From assembly GCF_042453785.1 (NCBI RefSeq), contig NC_091661.1, positions 27,643,501 to 27,707,500 on the forward strand: a DNA stretch of 64,000 nt, written 5' to 3'. The notes under the pieces were generated by a model. The model saw only the letters and a program-made list of their open reading frames with translations, did not search any database and was not told the DNA's origin. Every line of letters begins with the position of its first letter. Positions within the stretch are counted from its first letter, which is position 1. The DNA is from Malus domestica. Taxonomy: Eukaryota; Streptophyta; Magnoliopsida; Rosales; Rosaceae. This document shows positions 23,752 through 33,811 of the stretch, in pieces. The position numbers and the translations under genes were made by a program.

Positions 23752-24129
23752 CCTACTTCATACACTAAAACTTGGAGAGAAGCGCGAGAGTTGTTTTACT
23801 ACTAATCAGGTTTCTCACTCTCTTACTTAGCTCTAGTCAGGCAACACCTCATTTTCTAGAGCTACCTGCAATTTTTCATCTATATTAATACTTAATGTAT
23901 TTGAAGGACCGACGATTCCCAATTCCAAGTGGGGTCTTAAATTAACTTCTGTCTCTATAGATGTGGACTAGCTAGTCCTAAATAGCCGCTTCGTTTAATC
24001 CATCTTATCATCTATGAAACTTTTGTCAAAGATTCCAAGAGTCCGTCCGACGACTGCTACTCTCATTGATGTGCATCGATTTTGAAAATGCGGTCTCATG
24101 CCGTAGAGGATGGTTTAGAAAAGGTGAGG

Positions 24130-24208
24130 CTCCCTAATATATATAGGTAGCACTACTCTGGATTGTTCATTGCTCATACACATCACCTGCTTCATACACT
24201 AGAACTTT
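24130..24208 (+). promoter_or_regulatory. Core promoter and leader of HcrVf-like gene A
   Basis: A TATA-type stretch (AATATATATAGG, near 24136) lies about 70 bases upstream of the ATG and is followed by CACTACTCTGGATTG. The same arrangement precedes gene B (TAGTATATATAGG near 51190). The truncated paralogue has a weakened version (GTTATATAGC near 22918). The transcription start is not determined. Confidence 0.5.
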
Positions 24209-27101
24209 ATGGAGAGAACCATGAGAGTTGTTTTATTGCTAATCAGGTTTCTAGCCATTGCAACCATTACTTTCAGTATTGGTTTATGCAATGGAAATCC
24301 CGGTTGGCCTCCACTTTGCAAAGAAAGTGAAAGACAAGCACTTCTGATGTTCAAGCAAGATCTCAAGGACCCTACCAATCGGCTTGCATCGTGGGTTGCA
24401 GAAGAACATTCAGACTGTTGCAGTTGGACAGGAGTTGTCTATGATCACATAACCGGCCACGTCCACAAGTTGCACCTTAATAGTTCTTATCACTCTTTTT
24501 GGGATTCCAACTCTTTCTTCGGTGGTAAGATAAATCCTTCTTTGCTCAGTTTAAAGCATCTCAACCACTTGGACTTGAGTAACAATAATTTCAGTACAAC
24601 ACAAATTCCTAGTTTCTTTGGTTCTATGACAAGTTTAACACACCTTAACCTTGCAAACTCAGAGTTTTATGGAATAATTCCTCATAAACTGGGAAATCTT
24701 TCCAGCCTACGTTATCTCAATCTCAGTAACATCTATAGTTCCAATCTGATGGTAGAGAACCTTCAGTGGATTTCTGGTCTTTCTCTGCTGAAACACTTGG
24801 ACTTGAGTTCTGTAAATCTTAATATAGCATTTGACTGGTTGCAAGTTACAAACATGCTCCCTTCTTTGGTAGAGTTAATTATGTCCGATTGTCAACTTGT
24901 TCAAATTCCCCATCTACCCACCCCAAATTTTACTTCCCTGGTCGTCCTTGATCTCTCTTTCAACAATTTTAATTCTTTGATGCCGAAGTGGGTTTTCAGT
25001 CTTAAAAATCTAGTTTCTCTTCATCTCAATGATTGTGGTTTCCAAGGTCCAATTCCTAGCATTTCACAGAATATGACTTGTCTTAAATTTCTTAGTCTCT
25101 TGGAGAACGACTTCAATTCTACCATACCTGAATGGTTGTATAGCTTGAACAATCTTGAGTCCTTACTTCTTTCTTACAATGGCTTACATGGTGAAATATC
25201 GAGTTCCATTGGAAACATGACATCCCTTGTCAATCTAGACTTAAAGTATAATCAGTTGGAAGGGAAAATACCAAATTCTTTGGGACATCTTTGTAAGTTG
25301 AAAGTTCTTGATCTGTCAAAGAACCATTTCACTGTTCAAAGACCATCCGAAATCTTTGAAAGTTTGTCCAGATGTGGTCCAGATGGAATAAAGTCATTGT
25401 CGTTGAGAAATACTAATATATCAGGTCCCATTCCAATGTCACTAGGAAATATGTCAAACTTAGAAAAATTGGATATATCTTATAATTCGTTAGAAGGTGC
25501 AGTGTCGGAAGTTTCTTTTAGCAAACTTACAAAGTTGAAGCATTTCATTGCAAAAGGAAACTCATTGACTTTGAAAACTAGTCAAGATTGGGTTCCTCCT
25601 TTTCAACTTGAAATTTTGCAGCTGGATTCCTGGCATTTGGGGCCTAAATGGCCAATGTGGTTGCGGACACAAACACAATTAAAAGAACTGAGCTTGTTTG
25701 GTACAGGAATTTCAAGTACTATTCCAACTTGGTTTTGGAACTTAACTTCCAAAGTACAGTATCTGAATCTCTCTCACAATCAATTGTATGGGGAGATTCA
25801 AACTATAGTTGTTGCTCCTTATTCATTTGTTGATCTTGGTTCTAACCAATTCATTGGTGCATTGCCTATTGTTCCCACCTCATTATTGTGGCTAGATCTT
25901 TCCAATTCATCATTTTCTGGATCTGTTTTCCACTTCTTCTGTGATAGGCCAGATGAACCACGGCTACTTTATTTTCTTCTTCTCGGGAACAATCTTCTTA
26001 CTGGAAATGTACCCGACTGTTGGGTGAATTGGTCATTTTTGGAATTCCTAAATTTAGAAAACAACCACCTAACTGGGAATGTCCCAATGTCCATGGGATA
26101 CTTGCCACATTTGCAATCGCTGCACTTGCGCAATAATCACCTGTACGGAGAATTGCCACATTCCCTACAGAACTGTACCGGGTTGGAAGTTGTTGACCTT
26201 AGTGGAAATGGGTTTGTCGGAAGCATACCAATATGGATGGGTAAAAGCCTTCTTGGGTTGAACCTTCTTAACCTTCGTTCGAATGAGTTTGAAGGAGACA
26301 TTCCTTCGGAAATTTGTTATTTGAAAAGTCTCCAGATATTGGACCTTGCGCATAATAAACTCTCTGGAACGATACCGAGATGCTTCCACAATTTGAGCGC
26401 CATGGCTGATGTGTCAGAATTCTTTTTGCAAACATCTCGGTTTATTATTTCTGATATGGCTCATACAGTTCTAGAGAATGCAATCTTGGTAACGAAAGGG
26501 ATAGAAATGGAATATACCAAGATTCTGAAATTTGTAAAAAACATGGATCTTTCATGCAACTTTATATGGAGAGATCCCTGAAGAACTTACCGGCCTCCTC
26601 GCATTGCAGTCACTCAATTTATCGAATAATCGCTTCACTGGAAAAATTCCTTCAAAGATTGGTAATATGGCACGGTTAGAATCTCTCGATTTTTCCATGA
26701 ACCAACTTGATGGTGAAATTCCTCCAAGCACTACGAATTTGACATTTTTGAATCACTTAAACTTGTCCTACAACAATTTGACGGGAAGAATTCCGGAAGG
26801 CACTCAGTTGCAGACCCTTGATCCGTCTAGCTTCATCGGCAATGAACTCTGCGGACCTCTACTCAACAACAATTGCAGCGCAAATGGAGTGATACCGCCA
26901 CCAACAGTTGAGCAAGATGGAGGAGGATACCATTTACTTGAAGATGAGTGGTTCTACGTGAGCTTGGGAGTTGGATTCTTCACGGGGTTTTGGATTGTGC
27001 TTGGTTCTTTGCTGGTAAACATGCCATGGAGCATTCTTCTTTCACAGTTGCTGAATAGGATAGTGCTTAAAATGTGTCATGTAATTGTTGAATATGTTTA
27101 G
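24209..27101 (+). pseudogene. HcrVf-like LRR receptor-like protein, gene A, frameshifted before the membrane anchor
   Basis: The family consists of plasma-membrane receptor-like proteins with an extracellular LRR domain and no kinase; the apple scab resistance gene Rvi6 (HcrVf2) is a member. The ATG at 24209 gives a signal peptide (about residues 1-29, MERTMRVVLLLIRFLAIATI), an LRR N-cap and a long LRR array. At about 26561-26569 the sequence reads AACTTTATATGGAG where gene B has AACTTCATGTATGGAG; two bases are missing and the frame ends at 26581 (790 residues). The correct frame resumes through the last LRRs, C-cap, acidic EDEWF, transmembrane segment (FYVSLGVGFFTGFWIVLGSL) and a short tail to 27101. 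Spanning length 2893 nt plus 2 would give 964 residues, close to gene B. Residue 78 is Tyr where gene B has Cys in the N-cap (GVVYDH). The middle LRRs differ from gene B. It could encode a secreted LRR fragment, but is more probably a pseudogene. Confidence 0.9.
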
Positions 27102-27622
27102 CTTTGTTTTGTACTTTGAGTAAGTTTGTTGGCATTTTCCTTGCTGTGACGAATATGCCAGTATGGTTGTGTTGTATGATTTTGTCAAATTTCGTTCTCT
27201 TGTTTCATTGTATTTTTCTTTCAGGTTTGGTTTTAGAGGGGTTAGGTTTCAGTCTCCCCTCCATTGTATTGTTTTTGTTTTTGTTTCTAGAGGGGTAAGT
27301 TTTATGTCTTCCCTTCTTACTCAATGTTGTTTTTCTCCTTTTTCTTGGCATTATGAGGGGTAAGGTTTATGTTCTCCCATGACTAGATGTAACTTATTTG
27401 TTTCGTTATCAATAAAATATTGCTCGTACCGTCGAGCTTTTTCTAAAATATAAAAAATAGAAAAAATTATCCCATAAAAAATTATAACTTGTTTTCTGAA
27501 CAAGTAACTCTTAATTCAGGAGAAGTAAATTGAATGACAAGAGAAATGTGTGAAAATGGTTTAGGGATAATTAATTATCAGCAAACTCACATTATTCACA
27601 TTATTTCGTGGTTGTATTTTTA
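27102..27622 (+). other. 3' flank of gene A, duplicated with gene B
   Basis: The sequence is closely matched by 54167-54700 downstream of gene B (for example ACGAATATGCCAGTATGGTT). It contains the motif ATCAATAAAATATTGC near 27410, a plausible polyadenylation region about 310 bases after the stop. The open frames here (27104-27298 and others) are not conserved between the two copies and are disregarded. Confidence 0.6.
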
Positions 27623-27772
27623 AAGAAAAACTAATGAAAATGGTTTGAAAACTTTGAGTTTTAACGATAAGGACAAAATAAAATATAAAGTGAATAGTAC
27701 CAGGTTTGACTTTTTATTGTAAAAATGTGGTTTTTCGTTAAAGTGAACAGTATTGTGGACATTTCATTAAAA
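27623..27772. mobile_element. MITE, GTGAACAGTA family, with empty site downstream of gene B
   Basis: The insert starts near AAGAAAAACTAATG and ends near TTCATTAAAACTCCATA, with AAAGTGAACAGTA inside. The gene B flank reads GTGGTTGTATTTTTAATT uninterrupted near 54688, whereas here GTATTTTTA and TTTTTAATT lie on opposite sides of the insert. Same family as 7990-8150. Confidence 0.7.
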
Positions 27773-27862
27773 CTCCATATTTTTAATTATTTTTAATTTA
27801 TAATTTTACCCCTGGATCTTTCTTTTGTTCTCGCTCTTCTCTTTCCCCTTCTTCTTCGTAGT

Positions 27863-27977
<115 letters not shown>

Positions 27978-28140
27978 CTTCGTACTAATTCACGTGAAAC
28001 TTCTCGCTCTTCTACGAGAAAACCCAATTGCTATGCAGCTTTGAAATGCTCGTGCTCCCTCTCTCTTCTTCGTACTAATTCACGTGACACCTCTCGCTTT
28101 TCTACGAGAAAACCAAATTGCTAAGCAGCTTTGAAATGCT

Positions 28141-28841
28141 TGTGGAGCAAGCAAAATAGTGACGACGGAGTTAGCATTTTCCTATGTTATTTAGGGGCAC
28201 TTTTTGTCACAAAGCATTCATATTGATGCCAATATACGCAAAGTTTATAAACTTGAAACATGATACATTATGAAGCAACTTTGTTCCTAGAATAAATAAA
28301 ATCGACTCGACTCGATTCGACTTGACATGTATCGATCTGTAGTTGCTTGACATCCTAAGCATAAGGGTTAAGAACAGGGGCTGTTTAAATCTTTGAAAAG
28401 AACATAATAAAGGCATATATTGCATGTACAAAAAACCAGGAAACAAAGTTTTACGACAGGAAAGAAGAAAAAAGAAATGCTAGAAGTATAGGGACGGTCC
28501 CTCGTCTCTGCTAGATGAATGCATCATGCATGCTACAATGACAGTGAAGGAAGAATAGAAAGTTTTGCAGAATCCAACTCCACTCTTCATGAGTCTCCAG
28601 CATTAGCGAAACTTCTGTTGGATTTGTGACCAAGTGGACAACAAGCCAAAATACCTTTCGGCTAATAAAATAGAATAAGGAAAAGGGGGACATCATTATG
28701 ATGTCTAGCCCTTGATTTGTGGCTTTTACAAAGGCAAAGAATATGTGGCAATTATGGTTTTGTTCCTTTTGTTTATTATATGTTTTTGGTTATGCCTTTG
28801 GTGAAGTGGGAGCGGCAGCAGATGAGATAAAGGGAATTGTC
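28141..28841. other. Intergenic sequence, nothing recognised
   Basis: AT-rich sequence with no gene or definable repeat. A stretch near 28655-28700 (TTCGGCTAATAAAA, CATCATTATGATGTCTA) loosely resembles the copia LTR at 39640-39700 and may be an old LTR scrap. Confidence 0.35.
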
Positions 28842-30985
28842 TGTTGACAGCTCCAATTAGTGAGCAGAGGAGAGAGCATTCGGCTCTCCCATTTGAAATA
28901 GAGTTGCTGCTTTCCCCCTTTGTTAGTGATCACTCAATCAAAGATATTTGTGCTACATGTTGTGGCTTTTGGGAGAGAAGGAATTTGGTATACGTTTCCA
29001 TTTTCTCCATTTGTTCTTTGTTTTAGTGTTGGGAGCAGCCTCTCCATAAAATGGGGGTAAGGTTAGCCGACATTCACCTCTCCCAGACCCTGCATAAAGC
29101 GGGAGCCTTGTGCACTGGGTACGACGACGACCGTTCTTTGTTTTAGTGAGAGCTATTGGGTGTATGTGAGATTTGGGTTTAAGAGTTAAAACTCTATTTG
29201 TAATCTCCTTTTGATATTAGTGGAATTTCCTCGCCGTCTCGGAACTGGACGTAGGCTTACGCCGAACCAGTATAAATCATTGTGTCATTTTATATTATTT
29301 GTATTGTCATATTTTGCCGTTGTTGCTTATTGGTTTCATATTTGACGCTTCCGCACAATAACTTCATCTCATTTGGTTTGCTGCCCCTAATGCTGTGGTT
29401 GAGCCTACTTGTTTTACGTAGGCTAACAAATATCCCGAATGGAAACAGGCAATGGCAGAAGAGTTTAATGCTCTTTTGCGTACTGGCACATGATCCTTGG
29501 TTCCATTTCTTCCATCCATGAACGTTCTTCCAAATAAATGGGTATATCGGATCAAACGACATTCTAATGGTTCCATACAACGGTATAAGGCTTGACTAGT
29601 CGCAAATGGCTTTCACCAGCAAGAAGGTATAGATTACAGCGAGACGTTCAGTCCTGTTGTCACTCATGCAATAATCAGACTCATTCTCTCCATTGCACTT
29701 CACTACAATTGGCCTATCCGACAACTTGATGTTCAGAATGCTTTCTTACATGGTTCTTTGGTAGAGCGACAAACCTTCAAGTTTTGTGGAACCTCAATTT
29801 CAATCACATGTTTGTAGACTACAAAAATCATAATATGGTTTGAAACAAGCACCTCATGCCTGGTAGCAGATTCTTCGTTGTTCACCTTCTTTAATGGATC
29901 CACAGTTATCTACTTGTTGACATATGTTGACGACATCCTTGTTACGGGCAATAATCCATTACATATATCTCGGTTCATTCAACAGCTTGGCCAAAAAATT
30001 TCTATGAAAGATCTAGGTCCCTTGCATTATTTTTTTGGGAATGGAAATTACACGAACATCCACTGCCATGTATCTTTCTCAATCCAAGTACATCTTGGAC
30101 CTTCTAAAGAAGACCAAAATGTCTTATGCAAAGCCTCTCACCACTCCCGCTGCAACTGGCCCTAAGTTGAGTATATATGACAGAGAACCTTTGTCAGATG
30201 GCACTAATTTTCGAAGTATAATCGGTGCTCTCCAATATCTTCTTTTCACGAGACCTGATATTGCTTTTGCCGTCAATCAGGTCTGCCAATATATGCATTC
30301 ACCCACTACTGCTCATTGGGATGCTGTCAAACGCGTACTTCAATACTTGAAGGCCATTCATGATCAGGGCATTGTCTATAAACCTAGTCCTCTCACCCTC
30401 ACTGCATTTACCGATGAGGACTATGCTGGAGATCCTGATGATCGACGCTCCAGTAGTGGCTATGGCATTTTTCTTGGAGATAATCTCGTCTCTTGGAGCT
30501 CCAAGAAATAGTGGGGGGTGTCTCGCTCAAACACTGAGGCCAAGTATAGACAACTGGCCTATACGGCAACCATTTTATCTTGGTTTCTCCATATCTTTCG
30601 TGACCTGCACCTTTCTCTTTCTGCACCAAAGTTATGGTGCGACAATATGAGTGCACTTGCAGTAGCTTCTAATCCTATTTATCAGGCAAGGATGAGACGC
30701 GTCGAAGTTAACTATTGCTATATGCGAGAAAAGGTTGTTTGCAAAGAAATTCAAGTTGGCTATGTCGCAACTACTGATCAGATTGCAGATCTTCTCATAA
30801 AAGGATTGTCCTCTGCTTGTTTCAGTCATCTCCTCTCCAAGCTTCCCATTCGTCAACGCTCACTTAGCCTGCAGGGGTGTGATAAACCTATTATTCCTAC
30901 ATGTACTCCAGGTCAGCAATCCACATCCCTGCAGTTTGAATCACCTAAGTCTCGCTCACCAAGTCAAAGTCAGTTTGGATAACTC
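28842..30985 (+). pseudogene. Decayed Ty1/copia element: LTR-like start plus reverse transcriptase and RNase H
   Basis: From 28842 (TGTTGACAGCTCC) to about 29340 the sequence is LTR-like, with ACGTAGGCTTACGCCGAACC near its end. From 29400 the translated frames, with stops and shifts, read [43 protein letters not shown] and [13 protein letters not shown]. These are followed by the catalytic YVDDILV (near 29920), KDLGPLHYFFG, YAKPLTTPA, LFTRPDIAFAVNQVCQYMHS, an RNase H block (DRRSSSGYGIFLGDNLVSWS) and QIADLLIKGL. This is the copia RT-RNase H order. Gag, protease and integrase are missing, at least four stops or frameshifts occur, and a SINE sits in the LTR-like part. Sequence 30990-31200 may be a residual 3' end. 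Confidence 0.85.
29029..29132 (+). mobile_element. 5'-truncated Au-type SINE with 16-bp target duplication
   Basis: The sequence GCAGCCTCTCCATAAAATGG, GGGTAAGG, CTCTCCCAGACCCTGCATAA and AGCGGGAGCCTTGTGCACTG matches the conserved body of plant Au-like SINEs. It is flanked by perfect 16-bp direct repeats GTTCTTTGTTTTAGTG (29013-29028 and 29133-29148). The tRNA-like head is missing, so it is 5'-truncated. Confidence 0.85.
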
Positions 30986-32342
30986 AAGGACTCTTCACTA
31001 GATAGAGAACCAACGCAGTCCTATCTCTTCTTAGACTCAATCAATTTATATTTGTAATTTGAATTCACTTGTAATCCGCTATACGTTTATACTGTAACAG
31101 ACTTATCTTGTAATCTCTATATAATGAAGTCAAAACCTCACTCATCATCGAGTTGAGCTTATGCAATCAGTCTTTACAACCCTAGCTTAAATTCTTTCAA
31201 GTGGAGTATTGGAATCTTAATCAAGCGAATTATTAGAAATGGCGCGTTGAATTCACTTGTAAGGGAACCGGATTTGGCTCACATGATGACTGCCCAAACT
31301 CACCATGTGCCCACGAGTCTTCAAAGCTGCCAGCGATCCCTGAAAACAATATCTATTGGTAAGAATTCGTAGTCCAAAATAAATGTTATATATTAGATAA
31401 TGTCGAATGCCCTTAACCAACTGAGTTAGAAGTCACTATTGAAGTTGGTCAAGCATATATATGCAGCAACATTTGAGTAAATCATGACACACTTATGGAG
31501 ATTATAAGAAAAGTAAAACTTATACCTCAAACGTAACCTTCCCTACGCCATCATAGACAACATCAACGCCATTGTTGAAAGTTATTTCTTTCACACGAGC
31601 GACAAAGTCCTCTTCCTCATAGATTATGACATGGTGGCATCCATCCTCCTTGGCTTGAGCTGGCTTCTCTTGAGTTGATACGGTTCCTATGACAGTGGCA
31701 CCAATGGCATTAGTCCACTGGCATAAATGGAATCCAACTCCACCGGCAGCGTGAACAAGGACCATCTGTCCAGGTTCGACCTGTATAATTAAGAACACTC
31801 GAGTCATATCTAATAACTTCAAGAAACAATTGCTTTTGAAAAGGGATGGTCAGTACGCGTGTTACAAATGCAATTGTAGAATGTAGCAATGTTATGATAA
31901 TACGATTATTGACCCTTTAATTATAATTTGCTGTTAAGATTAATTTTAAGATTGTTCTTGCCACATTTATTTTCAAGGAAGATTAAAACGAGCAAATGCA
32001 GCTGCACAAGTATAAAACTACCTTGAAACAACGGCGTAGTAGACACTAAACACTCAGCTGTCATCTCCTTCAATCAAGATGTCGGTCAAATTGCATATAT
32101 TTCAACTATGATCATGATCGTGAAGTACAGGTTAGCGCAAAGAGTTTGTATACCGTGATTTAGGTGTGTATGATGACGTTGAAAGTCAGAGCTTTTCACA
32201 GCCTTGCACTCTAGATCTGAAGACGCTTTTGGACAAGACCATGCAACCAACCTTGTTATGTATTTTCTTTCTTAGAAAACTAAAACAACGCTTCTCTCGA
32301 GTTCGAATCCCAAAACCAAAATTCATCCAGTATATATATCCC

Positions 32343-32659
32343 TCGCTGATAGGAAAGGAGAGAAAAACAAAGCAATGCCAAGAGCTCCGTCAATCCGCTA
32401 TTCATTGATAGACGAAGCTCTCTCTTTATCATCTCGTGCCAGATGTAACAAAGGATTCATCCTTTTTCCTTCTCGCGAACCACGGGAGCGCCTAGTGCCC
32501 AGAGGAGCAAAGCTAATTTTCCTTTCGGGGTAAAGCGGCGCATAAAAAAGGTTTGGCCCGTCAAAAGCCCAGTTCCTTCGCGAACGAAGTTCAGAATCAA
32601 CAAGGGTTCGTAGAACGAAGGGGGTGTACAACTGGCGGTGTACAACACCACCACGTTTT
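32343..32659 (-). pseudogene. ccmFN: Nuclear mitochondrial insertion (NUMT): fragment of ccmFN
   Basis: The minus strand translates to VVHRQLYTPFVLRTLVDSEL, then LFYAPLYPERK, SFAPLGTRRSRGSREGKR, LLHLARDDKERASSINE, a TAG, and RIDGALGIALFFSPFLSA. These are recognisable blocks of the plant mitochondrial cytochrome c maturation protein CcmFN. The TAG replaces a glutamine codon, and other substitutions (SINE for SIDE) fit a non-functional nuclear copy. The homologous nuclear segment near 54814 lacks the insert: TATATATCCC joins directly to AAGATGCAAAAGGACC. The insertion therefore post-dates the segmental duplication, or was precisely lost there. Confidence 0.88.
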
Positions 32660-32868
32660 TGAAGACACCAAAGGACCAATTGGCAATTAAATAAAGTACC
32701 TTCGAATAAGATGACAGACTAAATGAATAAAATATCCCTCAGACCACATGAACTCAACCGCCTGCACAACCCCGGCCAGTCCACCAATGACTCTAATTTA
32801 CTCAGAGTTTTAATTTGCTAACGACTTAATTTATTTATTTATTAAAGGGTAATTAAAGAAAATCTAGT

Positions 32869-33715
32869 TGTGAAGTCCTTGTAGTTTGTATTGACCAGTA
32901 TTGACTGATACGAAGGGTAGTATGGTCAAAATGGTGGTGCTGAAGTATGGCAGTTAGCATATTTGGAAGTCAGTTAGAATTGGCGGTAAAATTGGTTAGA
33001 GCTGTTAGAACTAGTAGCATAAGAGATAAGGCAGCCATTGAGATATATAAGTGTGCAAGAATCTTGTAGTATTCATTCGAAGAAATATACAGAAACTCAT
33101 GACCTCTGCAATTCTCTTTCTTTCTCTCTAAGTTTTCTGCTTTTCTTCAATTCTCTATGCACTGTTATCATGGTATCAGAGCCGGCCGATCCTTGGTTTC
33201 AATTCCGATGTGCAAGTCTTCTTGATTGATTGAAGCTCGATGGTAGCTGCAAGTTCTCAGGGATTTCTGCTCAAAGGTTCAAGATTTTCATTCGTATCAG
33301 GTTCTTTGTTTCTGATTTCACAGTGCACACCATCTGTTTGCGTTATGTTCTAGTTGGAGAATGTTTGTTATTTTTCTGAAAGATTGACGGCCCATAGCCA
33401 TTGTTAGAAAATTGAAAGGACGATAGCCATTGTTTGAGAGCATAAGAGGCCAATAGCCATTGTTTGATCAAGATTTGTTGGTATTCATTCAGTTGTTTCA
33501 TTGAAAAAGGCCGATAGCCAGTAGGGAAGAATCTGTGATAGTGTATTTGGGGTTCAAGAACAAGTCTTTTTTAACTGCAATATAAATTTATGGATTAATA
33601 TTCTCTGTAATCTTGTTCAAATGGCGGAATCTATTGTTAAAATTGAAGGGTTACTTGGTATGCTTACAGTGAAGCTTCAAGATGATAATTTTGTAACAAT
33701 CTGTTCTTAGGGGGT
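32869..33715 (+). mobile_element. Copia-type LTR, primer-binding site and gag start (fragment)
   Basis: An LTR of about 302 bp (32869-33170) begins TGTGAAGTCCTTG and ends CACTGTTATCA. It is immediately followed by TGGTATCAGAGCCGG (33171), the classic initiator-Met-tRNA primer-binding site. The leader contains several GGCCGATAGCCA-like repeats. The gag start ATGGCGGAATCTATTG (33621) runs to about 33715 and then breaks off at a GA microsatellite next to quinone oxidoreductase exon 1. The same 5' end occurs at 55312. Confidence 0.8.
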
Positions 33716-33724
33716 ATGAGTTCA

Positions 33725-33764
<40 letters not shown>

Positions 33765-33811
33765 GAGACCTCAGGACCACCAAGTTCATGGACTCGAATG
33801 GCTTTCACCAT

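Larger units (their letters stand above)
18955..23815 (+). pseudogene. 5' fragment of an HcrVf-like receptor-like protein gene, twice interrupted
   Basis: The pieces 18955-19087, 22846-22979 and 23752-23810 match, in order, the 5' flank and first codons of the HcrVf-like genes at 24000-24260 and 51050-51270: TTTAATCCATCTTATCATCT, AAGAGTCCGTCCGAC, CATGCCGTAGAGG, CACTACTCTGGAT, then TTCATACACTA and GAGAGTTGTTTTACTACT. The ATG is lost (AAACTTGGAGAG here against ACTTTATGGAGAG in gene A). Similarity stops after AATCAGGTTTCT, so no LRR region follows. A hAT-like element and a solo LTR sit inside. It lies head-to-tail immediately upstream of gene A, as expected from tandem duplication followed by truncation. 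Confidence 0.8.
31270..33811 (-). pseudogene. Zeta-crystallin-like quinone oxidoreductase, truncated paralogue
   Basis: This copy parallels the complete gene at 37110-45177. Exon 1 (33770-33811) encodes MVKAIRVHELGGPE and ends at a GT donor. A remnant of exon 3 (about 32022-32073) reads KEMTAECLVSTTPLFQ. Exon 4 (31530-31782) is open and encodes VEPGQMVLVHAAGGVGFHLC, one residue short in the NADPH-binding AAAGGVGS loop. Exon 5 persists only for about 20 codons (GSLAALKTRGHMVSLG, about 31270-31325). Exon 2 was not found. The span also holds a mitochondrial insert and a copia fragment. Inability to encode a full enzyme is clear. Confidence 0.85.

Noticed and set aside
33171-33185. TGGTATCAGAGCC motifs (also 55599, 57265) as tRNA genes
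   Set aside because: They are retrotransposon primer-binding sites complementary to the 3' end of initiator tRNA-Met; no tRNA body follows.
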